From Cristatella mucedo (lineage: Eukaryota > Bryozoa > Phylactolaemata > Cristatellidae), in the NCBI GenBank assembly GCA_009760855.2, contig WPIO01000126.1:250001-314000 (forward strand): a DNA stretch of 64,000 nt, read 5' to 3'. The notes under the pieces are model-generated. The model did no database searches. It worked only from the letters and a program-made list of their open reading frames with translations, and was not told where the DNA came from. The first letter of the stretch is position 1; each line of letters opens with the position of its first letter. Shown in pieces: positions 52,176 through 63,128 of the stretch. The translations under genes and the position numbers were made by a program.

Positions 52176-54978
52176 CCTTTCCAGCTAGCGCGCGTCACGC
52201 AATGGCGGAGGCGCGCCGACGAGGGAGCGCGCGCGAGTGCCAAGCTCAACAAAACGCTGGCAACGTCGGAGGGCGCGTGGGGCGGGCTCGTCGACGGCTG
52301 TTTCCAGACATCTTTAGTCTGCCGCCGCTTCTGCCCGTCGTCACTGCCGCACCGCGACCGGTCCATCCGGGTCCGTCCGCGTTACCACCCGTGCGCCGCC
52401 AGCTTCTGACGCATTCGCCTCGCTCCGCCTCCACTAACTTGGCTTCACTCGAACTCTAACGGCACGCCATCTCGCTTAGTTCACTCAGACCGGGTGATAG
52501 TCGATGGCCGGCTGTGTTCGCGGTTAGTCCGTCAAAAGAAGCGCTATAGACGGCCCCTTCGGTGGCGTTCTTACAGGCCGTTCTTACCGGTGGCTATCGT
52601 TGTTTTTAGGCGGTCTGTTGCTCAGGTCGTGCAGTTGCTCGCTAGTTTTCTTCGCGTCCTCTCTTGATTTGTCTGTTATGGAGCTCATCCTCAATCACCG
52701 TCGTCCCGCAATTACATTAGCAAGTTTAAGTTGAATTCACATTATACTATTGCTTGTGGGCCAACTAGGGTGGTCATGATAATGCAGACCGTCATCGTGG
52801 CACCGTTTAGGTGCCTGAAAGGCGAAATTATACTATGACCGAATAGCACACCAACCTCGCGGTATTAAAACGTGAGAGTGACCACTGGCGATATTAACAT
52901 GCTGCTTGCCCCTTGTGTATTTCATGCATCCTGCTGGACGTCTTCGGGCGACGCCAAACGAGGAATATGCCGTGTATAGTGTAGTGCATCTGCTCTTTAT
53001 GGCTGCAGAATCAGTGCATTTACGCTTGTGATGCCTATGCTGCCTGACTTCATCAAATGCAGCCGTCCATCGGCCAAGCAGAGCCTGCAGAATGGAGCAG
53101 TACACTGGCACGGCCGAAGCCCCAGAATGCAGCAGTACGCAGACTAGGACACGGCCCGTTAGCCAAGTAAAAGCTCGTTGCTTTTCTGACCGTGCACGCT
53201 CGCGATTGGTTTTGTATTGCAGGTTGCTCGGGTTCGCTGGCCTGTCAGAATCTTAGGAAAGTCTGCCACGACGATTTGAACAGGCAGATACGGGCTGAGC
53301 TAAATGCTAGCTACACCTACATGTCGATGGGCACTCATTTCCTGCATGATCAGCTAGCACTCAAGGGCTTTTCTAAGTTCTTCTTCAAAGCCTCGGGAGA
53401 GGAGAGAGAGCACGCTCTCAAGATGATCGAGTACCTGACCGAGCGAGGTGGTCACGTAAAATTCTACGGCATCGATGTAAGTAGCAGCGAGTCACGTGCT
53501 AATACTGGCAGCAAACAAAGTGGACAGCTACCGCCGGTCTAACGATTGGCCTGCATTACCTATGAACTATGACCTACGCCTCGTTCTTTCTTTTATTTTC
53601 TTGATCAGCCACCACCCATGAGAAAGTGGGCAACTGGATTGGCCGCCTTGGAATCAGCATTGTCGCTAGAGAAGGAAGTGAACGCACAGCTTTTGCAGCT
53701 GCACACAACCTGCGAGGGTGATCCCACCGTGAGTCTTATCAGCATTTGCAGCTCCGGTTCTCCATTGAAACACTATCGCATTTATGCAAGCCACCTTTAT
53801 TGTGCCAAACCTAAGACCGTAATCACATCGAAACATGAAGCTATAATTAGCATAAAGGCACCGCATTATGGGATAATAAAATCAATAACACTTGCGTATA
53901 GTCCCCTTAAAGAGCTAGACCTCTTTCTGTGCACTTTTCGTTTGCATGCTATAAAGGAAGCATGTCAATATGGTTAGTGATACAATGTAGAGTCAGCACG
54001 AGCAATTAGAACAGAGAACAATTTACATGGACCCAGCCAATTCTATTAGGAACAGGTGCGTTTTAGCTTCTGCTTACGGGTCCTCATGTTAGGGGATGCC
54101 ACTGGACGTCAGTTAGGAGTGGGCTTCAAGCTTTGAGAGCTGGCGAACTAAAGGCCGCGTCTCGAAAGAATTTGAGGTCGGTTCAAGGTACAGCTAAACG
54201 ACTTGAGTCAGAATAGTGGGTGGTACGATGCCTAGCCTGATTGGGGGAATAGCTCTGGTAGGTGAGCTGGAGCCAGAGAATGAAGGGACCAACAAGTGAG
54301 TGGCAGGCAGAACCTTGAAGTCAATCCCTTGCTCGATGGGGAGCCACTGCAGATCGGCGAAAAGTGATGTAAATGTGTCAGCAGCAACTCCCACGATCAA
54401 CAGGCCTTGCTGTAGAGTTGTGCATCAACTGTAAGCTACTTACTATTGCACGGACTCGAAGACCTGCAAGCAGTGAGTTATACAAGTCGAGAAGGAATGT
54501 GACCCATGCGTGGACCATCAGTTGGCTGGAGTATCCCTGTGTACGCAGGCCCTAGTTTGTGCAATGCAATAGAGCTTAAAGTAGCCAAAGTTGACTTTGA
54601 AGCTGATGTGGCCATATATTGAAAGGTCTCTTTAGAACAGGATACCTATATTTCGCGAAGGACCTACGAGAGATGTAATAGCAGAGCCCATTGTTAAGGG
54701 CACAGGTTCTCCAATTTCCCAGTCCCGGCCATCTCAAAGCTAATATTGTCGTTCTGGTTCAACTGGCCCATGATGTACGCTGTTACTCAGCAACAGCTTT
54801 CGCGAACTTAAGCGTCTCTCCGTCTGCGTTGCAGATGCAAGACTTCCTGGAGGGTAACTTCTTGAATGAGCAAGTCGAGTCGATCAAGCAGCTGGCCGAC
54901 CATGTCAGCCGTCTTAAGCGGCTGCATCGCGCTGGATCTGAGGCACTGGGAGAGTACTTGTACGACAAGGACCTCTAG
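51337..54978 (+). CDS. Secreted ferritin, H-type ferroxidase subunit (plus-strand gene, 4 coding exons)
   Basis: Exons: 51,337-51,427 (91 bp, phase 1; alternative 52,030-52,120), 53,223-53,476 (254 bp), 53,609-53,728 (120 bp), 54,835-54,978 (144 bp with TAG). Donors are GTAACT, GTAAGT and GTGAGT; acceptors are TTGCAG, GATCAG and TTGCAG. The product is 202 aa. A signal peptide (MASFAPLGVALVVLLAVVA...) is followed by an N-terminal extension with three Cys (GCSGSLACQNLRKVC) and the four-helix fold. Ferroxidase residues are all present: Glu in RAELNAS, Tyr in SYTYMSM, Glu/His in GEEREHA, Glu in SLEKEVN, Gln in LNEQVES. NAS is an N-glycosylation sequon in the first helix. Exon sizes and phases match the divergent gene, so they are duplicates. 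Intron 3 holds a LINE-A. No AATAAA within about 500 bp of the stop. Confidence 0.92.
52030..52120 (+). CDS. Alternative first exon (1b) of the plus-strand ferritin
   Basis: A duplicate of the signal-peptide exon, 91 bp, with the same start context, the same GTAACT donor and the same phase, so it can splice to exon 2 at 53,223. It differs from exon 1a by V/A and S/T substitutions (AVAARSATST versus AVVARSASST), all outside the signal core. It lies in the second copy of the 693-bp tandem duplication and is closer to exon 2. Whether it is transcribed is unknown; its upstream copy of the promoter region has lost the 9-bp inverted repeat. Confidence 0.7.
52138..52175. repeat. (CCG)n trinucleotide repeat
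   Basis: About 12 CCG units directly after exon 1b in the first intron of the plus-strand ferritin, at the point where the tandem duplication ends. Confidence 0.95.
53870..54730 (-). mobile_element. LINE-A, 5'-truncated, in intron 3 of the plus-strand ferritin
   Basis: Reversed decayed tail (ataacacttgcgtatagtcccct ... ctctttctgtgcacttt), 3' UTR, and C-terminal ORF sequence (cttgaagtcaatcccttgctcg) continuing to about 54,730 into the post-RT region. It makes up most of the 1.1-kb intron and is antisense to the gene. Diverged relative to L3. Confidence 0.75.
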
Positions 54979-55610
54979 AGCACTACAGAAGCCGCCCGCA
55001 AAGATGCCAAAATGTCTACTGCAGCGAACGGCTATCCATTGCTTTAGGCATCCAGTCTATTATTCTTGCATAATTTTTTCTGAAAACTCTGCTAGTTTTG
55101 ATTGCTGCACGAGCAAGGCTTTGAGAAGGGCGGTCGCCATTGTATCGAGGTCATTGTTGCGAAAACCAAAGATGGCTTCTTTTGCGAATTCGTGTAATCG
55201 ATTTGCTTGCGACGTACGACTTTTCACCACAGTATTTTGTATTTGGGGAGATGTGGCACTGAAGTTTTTCGCAGTCTGTGGCTTCAAGAAACAAGTGTAT
55301 GAACCAGCGCGGCATAACAGCCGAACAGCAAGGGTCCACGTTGACTTATTACCATGCTCTGAATCAGCAGCTGCATTATTGCTGATCAGAGCAAATCTTC
55401 TTCCGAGACCTCGACCCGTAAAGTGCCGACAACGGAGTGTCGTGCAGTGCAGGACGTTGGCTTATATCATTGATTGTCGCTATAATTCAATAGAGAATAA
55501 TTTAGCATGAATGTGTCGTTCAGTGGCTACTGTCCACTTAGCTCACAGCTCAACTTTTCGGTTAAGGATCCCGCTAATGCATACCAAAACGTTGTGCTTA
55601 CCTGTGAGAT
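54979..55610. other. Downstream of the plus-strand ferritin, nothing recognised
   Basis: It presumably contains the ferritin 3' UTR. A frame of 214 codons (54,866-55,510) overlaps the last exon in another frame and has no domains, so I take it as fortuitous. Confidence 0.4.
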
Positions 55611-55619
55611 TTGTATCGC

Positions 55620-57304
55620 TCACGTGCCAAAGACCACCTGCTCCGCACTACGGTGTCTCTACAGGCAGAGCATTCTGAGATGTCTGAACCTGGCTGTACG
55701 CGGTCAAGCTTCTTCGAAGCCCTCCTTTACCTCAGATTTTTCTGATCTCATTTTAAATCTGTTTGCGATAAATTGATCTTCCTCGCGATAGACGATTTAA
55801 ATATTAGTTTCGATAACTTATACAACGCCTCAAGCCGAATTTCGCTCCCAGACACGTGACTCATTCGCTGACTCATTTTTCTCTTGTGGCTCAAATGAAT
55901 CACCCTACTCACATCAAAGATTACACATTCGACCAAATTTTCTCCTATAGCTGTATGATATCGTCACCTGGTATTACCGAATTCTGCGGCGTGCGGATCT
56001 CATTCACCGACAGTGTGTGGTCTCTCCCACATGTAAAGTCACGTTAAAGTCGTGAAACCTCAAGACCCTTGACATCGATGCTTTCGGCTCGAGAATCTCC
56101 TCTTCGCCCCTGCTGCTCAATCCTCCTTCCGACCTGTCATCATCGGTTGAATGCTATAACACGACACTAGCTGATATGCTCGACGAGTTTGCACCTGTGA
56201 CTATTGGCGAACTATGAGCCCTCATCCAGATGGCCTACGGTTTACCACAGACACTAAACAAGCTAGATCTACTAAGCGCAAGCTTGAAAAAGAGTGACAG
56301 TCTATCGACAGGCATTCGAGGACTACTGTAGATTGTACCAATCGATCCTAGCAAAGGCTAAGACTAGCTTCTATAAAAAAAATATTGCTAAATCACCGGT
56401 GCACAATCCAAAAATGCTGGTGTCTACTATCAACCATCTCCTTAATCGCTGCCAGGTTGGTTTCTTACCTAGCGATCCTTATGGCGATCTAGCTTTTCTA
56501 GCTCTTTTCTAGCTCTTTCTAGCTTCTTTGTCAGCAAGATAGAAAGATCAGGCAGTCCATCACTGGGGTGGCAGCATCCCCTCTGGACTCACGTCTCTCT
56601 ATTACGTGCAGCACCTCGATGTCTACATTCAAGGAAGCCACGAGTGACATCATCCTGAAATTCATATCCTAACCAAAGAAGACTAGTCCTCTAAACCCTA
56701 TACTCGCTGTCATAGTTATACAATGCTCAGATATGCTGCTGTCATGCATAACCAACATAGTAAAAATGTCCTTAGCTTCAGGTGAGGTCTCAGCACCTTT
56801 CAAAAGGCTGTAGTCAGGCCACTACTCCAGAAAGCAATACTAGACCAAGAGAATTTGGGCAACTTTCGCCCAGCCTGCCTTCCACCGTTCCTGTCGAAGA
56901 CACTAAAACGAGTCGTGGTAGACCAGCTGAACTCATAAATTGAAACTTCAAGCCTTGCTACTATGTACCATGCCAATTTTAGAGCTAATTTCTCCACAGA
57001 GTCAGCATTGCTTTGCGCTTATAACAACCTTTTCAGAAATTCAGACTTAAGTGGTAGAGGCTCTCTGCTTATTTTTCCTATTTATTTTTCTTATTTTCGA
57101 TCTTTTGGCAGTTTTTGGTACCAATTACCAAATCGAGCGCCCCTCATCTCATCGAGACATCACTGGCACTTCACTACAACTGCTAAGTCATATCTCACTG
57201 GGAGACTCCAAAGTGTTGATGTGAACAGAAAAAAATTATCCCAGAAACCACTGAAGTACGGGTTGCCTCAGGCTTTTTGCTTGGCTCACTTCTCTTCACA
57301 GTAT

Positions 57305-57376
<72 letters not shown>

Positions 57377-57631
57377 TCTCTCTCTCTCACTCACTCACTC
57401 CCCTCTCTCTCCCTCTCTCTCTTGTCGATGTGATCGCCAAGCACAATATAGGCTTTCACTTCAAAGCAGATGACACTTAGCTGTATCTATGCTGTGATCG
57501 AGGACACTTAGCTGTATCTATGCTGTGATCCCTCCCAGCGCTGTAGAACGTCGAATCCTCTCAGCTCCCTTGCTGTATGTATTGCGGACATCCGTATGTG
57601 AATGGCAGTAAACTTTCTCAAATTAAATGAC
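55620..57631 (+). mobile_element. LINE-A plus-strand copy (endonuclease to reverse transcriptase), left part
   Basis: The late endonuclease region (55,720-56,040, HPTHIKDYTFDQIFSYS) is followed by the linker (56,100-56,520), reverse transcriptase from about 56,800 (TESALLCAYNNLFRNSDL, LKYGLPQAF) and post-RT sequence. A (CT)n array (57,309-57,421) has expanded inside the RT at the position of 'TATACTC...CTTGCCGATGTGATCG'. The element is split at 57,631 by a minus-strand LINE-A and resumes at 58,214-58,283. Confidence 0.75.
57309..57421. repeat. (CT)n microsatellite inside the LINE-A reverse transcriptase
   Basis: About 110 bp of CT with short CACTCACTC interruptions, embedded between tatatactct and cttgtcgatgtgatcgccaa, both normal LINE-A RT sequence. 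It encodes a poly(Ser-Leu) run when translated. Confidence 0.95.
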
Positions 57632-57636
57632 GATAA

Positions 57637-58212
57637 TAATAATAATAATGCTCTTGATAAAGCGCCCTCAGAGAACTTAATCTGTCTCTAGGCACTTTAC
57701 GTTTGCTGCAAAGGGAAACGCGATTGAATGGTGAGTAATATCATGCTTGATAAACAAAAGAAATGAATAACATGGTTAGGGGTGGCATGCACAGGGTCAG
57801 CATGCAAATGTGTTAGTGGCAGCATGCACAGTGTCAGCACGTGAAGCAAGCACATGAAGGACAAATCACAGGGACCCACTAAATGCTGTCCTAAATAGGT
57901 GTGTTTTTAAGTTATTTTTAAATGTGGTCAGGTCAGGGGATGTTCTGACGCAGATCGGGAGGGGAGTTCCAGGCTTTGCGAGCATAAGAACTAAATGCAC
58001 GGCCTCCAAAGGATTTGAGGTTTGTACGAGGTATTTGTAGACCGTTAGATTCCGAAAAGCGGGTGGTACGATGCTTGGTCTGATGGGGGAGTATATCTGA
58101 GAGATAGGCTGGAGCCAAGGAATGAAGTGACCTAAAAGTGAGCGACAAAACCTTGAAGTCGATCCATTGCTTGACTGTTAGTCAGTGCAGGTTGTCGAGA
58201 AGTATTAACGTA
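57637..58212 (-). mobile_element. LINE-A minus-strand insertion with perfect target duplication
   Basis: A 5'-truncated copy with (AAT)n tail, hairpin (gataaagcgccc ... ggcactttac), 3' UTR and C-terminal frame (58,148-57,933, LTFRSLHSLAPAYLSDILP). It is flanked by the 13-bp perfect direct repeat TAAATGACGATAA at 57,624-57,636 and 58,213-58,225, the target-site duplication of this insertion into the plus-strand LINE-A. Confidence 0.9.
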
Positions 58213-58213
58213 T

Positions 58214-58283
58214 AAATGACGATAAAATCAACTCTTAGCAATGGGCAAACCAAGTGTGATTCAGAAATTTCGCCTTGAGAAGT
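58214..58283 (+). mobile_element. LINE-A plus-strand copy, right part
   Basis: aaatgacgataaaatcaactcttagcaatgggcaaaccaa continues the element interrupted at 57,631. It stops at about 58,283, where LINE similarity ends abruptly. Confidence 0.75.
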
Positions 58284-59414
58284 ATTGATTGTTTCGAGCC
58301 CCGCATGATGCATGACTGTTAAGTGAGATAGATACCTGCACTGAATCACAAGGTGAGCTCAGACAACATTGGTGCTCTATATCTATGAGTTTTAGCTACT
58401 TAAAATTTCAACTTTCATTTGCAATTGACATTGGAACTTATAGCATGCTGACGTCGAATATGAAATTCAAGCAGGCAACACATCGGGTTTTAAGAAATCA
58501 GTATAGTATTTTAGAATCAAGATACTGCTTTCTAGCTAGCATGCCAAGGTGAAAGATTGACGGACTCGTTACATCTCGATCTATGAGCTTAGTGACTCAA
58601 GGACTTCTATTATTGCTGAGTACCGACCAATGAAAACTGACCTCAATTGAGGTTGCGAGATTTTCTGATGACAGAATGATCAAGTAGCGAATGCGAAAAC
58701 TGTAAACTCTAGTTTAATTATCATTAATTTAAAAAAATTAAGAATAATTTATTGACTTACTGGCACGATGACTCAGAAGCCCTTGAAACAAAGCCCTTTC
58801 TGACCGGGGATTTCAGCCAACTCACAGCGTTAGCATACACAAATCAATCCATTCAGCAAGTGCTACCCAACAGATTGAAGAATGTGTTTCTTATGAACTA
58901 GCAATTTTTTTAATTAGTAAAATTGAGCACTAATGAGATTTTGCCAGAGTGGGGCACTTTAGCCCTCGGCAAGCCTATGATGTAAGTTTGCTATCCTGTC
59001 AATTGTAGACAAAGTTAGTGTCGAGTATTTTCTATACGAATAAGTTAGGGTAAGTCCCGTGTTATTTTATACGGTAAGCTCTGGTAGGATTTATTCTTTT
59101 GAATTTATACCTTTATATTTTAATCTTTATTGCAGAATTCTGTGACGAAGGCTTATAGACCCTGATTTACAGACTAGGTCGTGAATTTCACTTCTGCGCT
59201 TACAAGAGGAATCACGATTTTTCAGAATTTATATTTGTACTACTTTATTACTCTTCTACAAAACCTTAAAGATGTATTGTCATTAGAGAATAATTTCAAG
59301 TAGAAGACCAACAGGCTTGCTTCTAGAGCGAAGGTTCAAGTGATTTTCGGAGTGCAGAGCTCTTGAGTATTGCCTATACAGAGCTGAGACACGGGTCATG
59401 GTAGAGTCGAAGCT
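58284..59414. other. Intergenic AT-rich DNA, nothing recognised
   Basis: No open frame of note and no match to the other repeats of the window was seen. Confidence 0.45.
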
Positions 59415-60590
59415 GGCTTAACACATGGATGGCAGCAAATTTTCTCAAATTGAATGATGATAAAACCAACTTACAATTTATGGAAAAGCCAAATGTGATT
59501 CAGACATTAAAAAATCGGCTCTTCCAGCATATCTCCTGTTTGATCTGCACGAAATCTAGGTGTCATGTTCCAAAGTGACCTTTCATTAGAAGACCACAAC
59601 AGCTCCACAGTCAAGTTTGCCTGCTTTCCGCTCATAGTATTGCTAAAATTCGCGCTTGTTTAGACTGGGATACCACATCTAAGTTGGTCCGTGCATTTTT
59701 GACATCCCGTCTCGACTTCTGCAACTCACTTGTTGCTGGTCTACCGGCCTTGGCAATCAGGCGCTCACAGCTGGTGCAAAACTCTGCAGCAAGGATTGTT
59801 TGTCGTGAGCGTCGAAGTTGCCACATCTCATCACTTCTTGCCGACCTGCACTTGCTCCCAGTCAAGCAAATCCTTTGGTGAGCCGTGATGGCGCACTAGG
59901 TAAGGCGGTTGCTTTTCACGACCTCGGTCCCGATGTCGTGGGTTCGATTCCTGCGGTGGGCAATTCTCTATCGCCACTGCAAGTGGTGGTGATACCCGTA
60001 AAGGCTCTTCTGTCGCTATACAAAAGAAGCTGTTAAATCAGCTAGTATTTAATTTTAAATTTAGTTTTAACGCATTGACTTTAAGGTCTCGTCACTCCCT
60101 TTTAGGTCTCTTTATTCTTTGGCTCCAGCCTACCCATCAGATCTACTCCCCCTCACGCTAAGCATCGTATCATTCGCTTTTCGGAATTTAATCGCTTACA
60201 CCTCGTACGAGCCTCAAATCCTTTACAGACCCTACCTGTAGTTCGTATGCTCCTAAAGCCTGGAACTCAATTCCGACCTGCGTCACGATATCTCCTGACT
60301 TGTCCACATTTAAAAAGAAACTAAAAATGCATTTATTTATTACAGCATTTACTGAGACCCTGTGATTCGTCCTTTGTGCGCTTATGCGTGCTGACACTAT
60401 TGCATGCTGATACTAACCACACTTGCAGCTGACCCTGCGAATGTCACCCCTAACCTTGTTATTCCTGTTGTTCACTCAGCATGCTACCACTAACCATTCG
60501 ATCGTGCTTCCTTTGCAGCAATTTTAAAGCGACTAGATGGAGATTAGGTTCTCTGAGGGCGCTATACCAAGTGTATTAGTGTTATAATCA
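59415..60590 (+). mobile_element. LINE-A plus-strand copy interrupted by SINE-B
   Basis: Post-RT region (acacatggatggcagcaaat), C-terminal frame (59,684-59,881, TSRLDFCNSLVAGLPALAIR, ISSLLADLHLLPVKQ), then after the SINE-B at 59,884-60,055 the rest of the ORF (gactttaaggtctcgtcact) and 3' UTR, ending in the hairpin (taaagcgactagatggagat ... gggcgctatacc) and TATTAGTG tail near 60,590. 5'-truncated. Confidence 0.8.
59884..60055 (+). mobile_element. SINE-B, best-preserved copy, nested in LINE-A
   Basis: tRNA-like head: A-box TGGCGCACTAGG near 59,889 and a perfect B-box GGTTCGATTCC at 59,941-59,951. Body gccactgcaagtggtggtga, then gctcttctgtcgctatacaa and a 3' end gttaaatcagctagtattt. Its 3' end is unlike LINE-A, so it probably depends on a different LINE. 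It lies within the LINE-A C-terminal ORF. Confidence 0.8.
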
Positions 60591-60599
60591 TTAAATCAT

Positions 60600-63120
60600 C
60601 AGGAGCTTCGTCAGCTCAAGCCTCTAATGATGAAGCTGCTCAAGGATGAAGGACCTCTGCAGCTGCCATCAGAAGTCAAACATTATCGTTCCTTTTAGAA
60701 AGTTCAAGAAAATAGAGGGCTCTTCCATCGAGGCTCGATGACTTCCATCGAGCGGTAGACAAAGCTTCGCCACTTTGAAAGACTTTTGTAGTTGCCCATA
60801 GAAATCAAATCCCATGTCCTACATCTCAAAATTCTGAGCATTCATAGAATCAAATTCACTTATGCCCAAGAGTCATTAAAGGTGATAGGGGAAGTCTTAA
60901 TTTCGTCTAAAAGGTAATAAATTCGTAGAGAGTGGAGAGTCAAGTATACGGGAAATGGCACCGTAGTCAGAATAGGCTAAAGCGGTTCTGCTAAATGAGC
61001 AACGAACTTTTTCTTTAATCCAGATAAACCGATTTCTTATCAGAGACACTGCTTCAATCCCTATAATAAATATAATTAAATCAATTATTGAGGAATGATT
61101 TAATTTATCAACTTTGCATGTCTCAAGTTGTCTATGTGTAAGATATGTGGTAATTGGGCCCGAAAATAATCACCCTACTGTAGAGGCCCTTTTTTGCAGC
61201 ACGCCAACAGGCGAGAATTATATTGGGACCCTATAAAAAGGAATAAATAATAATGATATTGCTAATTTATAAGGGCCTCATGTAGCAGCAAAATTAGAAT
61301 TCGTATTGTGTTTTTGTTAAACGTTTCTTGGAATGCCACAACCTAGGCGATAGGTCCTGCAAGTTGGTATTCTCCCAAAAAGAGAGTGAGTGAGCTCATC
61401 TTAATTATTATTCGATCTAGTTTAGTTTCAGCCTCATAGCTTTTCCTTGCAGACGAGAATTTTGGAGAAACCTTTCAAGGGCACCATAAAAGTCTTCGTG
61501 AAATATAAGCATATTGGAGCGAATATGTTTTAATGACACTAAGTGACAAAGTGGTGAGAATTTTTGGTCGCCCTCAAGGGCAAACAAAAAGTGAGCTATT
61601 AACCTCCACAATCATGTTTGATTTATTGCCAATAAGAAGAAGCCCGCAGGTAAGGAAATAAATGTAGCACTTGCTTCGAATATTTGAAATGAACTGTCTT
61701 AAAATTTATTAGGAGAGGACGGCACTTTTTTGCAACAGAGGACATCTGACTCAATGTATTCTATTTATTATGGATAGAACTCACAAATAAAAAGGAAAAC
61801 CTCAATTTTTGTCGTACTTCTAATGGATGTAGGTAAGCAAAAAATGAGAACAGTCAATCTTTCTGAGAAATCTGGTAATCAGTAAAATGCTTCTACAGTG
61901 TGCTTCTAGACTAAGAAACGTAAACCTAGCACTTAACTAAGACACTATCCTTATTAAAAGAAACTTGAAGCTTGGAAAAGTAGGTATTTAATAGTTCTGT
62001 TAGTGAAAATTAATAAATTGGCTGAAGAACTTAAGTAGGATTAAGTGAAGGTTTTCAATATTCGAATGCTTATAAAAATGTTTTCTATTTTCTATTATAT
62101 TATTCTATATTTCTATTTCCTCTATTCATGATCTTGAAGTAGGTTATGGGGCTACTGCAAGAACTTCTTTAGTTTTTTTTAAAGCAGCAAATTTTATTGG
62201 TTTTGCTCAAAGCTCTGAGCCAGGCAGCACCTTAACTCTAGGCGTTAAGCCAGTCGGAAATTGGACCCGAGACCTTGCGCTCGTCGGCAGTTGAGAGACC
62301 TACGCACGCAATGTACGCGATTTTCTGGGCGTAATGGCTGGTGTTAGACGCCTGTAACCCTGAATGGCTGTAGAATATAGACTTATCTCCGCTAAGAATA
62401 AGGACTTTTTATTTTAAGGCATGATGTTTTTTCGCTGCTGCCGCCCCCTGCTGTCGCTATACTAGCATGAATGGGTACAGCACCTGCAAATCACCAGCCG
62501 TCCTCCAACGCTCCGGTTTAATCGGCATTTGTCATGCGTTGGTAATGACTGGCATCGATACGAGCGTATGCGTTTGCGTTCTAAGCACGTTAGTGCAGAA
62601 AAACCTCTGCCCAGCGTTTTTTACAGCGCTTGACTACAAGTTTTGCAGAGGCAACCTCAATTAAATAAGGCTCTCCTGTAAGAATCTAACCGGAGCTAAA
62701 ATTAAAAAATAATAGAAAATCTAGATTCCTTTGGGCCCTATTAAGTTCAGGCGCAAGGACTGCTATAATAAGCGTAAAATTACTAAGCAAGAATCCGCTT
62801 ATTGCTCGGAGAACTAGTCCTAAAAAAATCTTTTAACATATCAAGAAATTAAGCTACCACTGGGCAGTATTTTTATTTTAGGCAAGAGATCAACTAACTA
62901 GTATTCAAAACAATGGGTCGCTTGTTGACCTGAACAGCACAGCTCATCTACCTACTCTCTCAATTAAGTGATAATCTTCTACCAATATATCAAGCACCCC
63001 TTCAACTCAAGAATATAATACCTGAAGCATTTTTTTAAGACAAGCGAAACGGTTGTACAAACAAGATAAATTACCATAGCTAGGTCGAGTGAAAGGAAAA
63101 GCCATCGGAGCTGAAAGACT
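60600..63120. other. AT-rich intergenic DNA, nothing recognised
   Basis: No convincing gene. Short frames at 61,611-61,417 and 62,467-62,664 lack domains. A segment at about 62,190-62,330 (ggacccgagacc and surrounding bases) is faintly tRNA/SINE-like in reverse but too weak to call. Confidence 0.45.
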
Positions 63121-63128
63121 CAGCAAGC

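Noticed and set aside
54967-54978. KDEL-like ER retention signal at the ferritin C-terminus
   Set aside because: The plus-strand product ends YDKDL and the minus-strand one YDKELA; neither is a KDEL/HDEL terminus, and ferritin C-termini commonly end this way.
54866-55510. 214-codon ORF overlapping the last ferritin exon
   Set aside because: Starts inside the ferritin exon in another frame, shows no domain, and extends into 3' flanking DNA.
62190-62330. Reversed tRNA-like/SINE head
   Set aside because: Only a weak B-box-like string and no alignment to SINE-A or SINE-B bodies.
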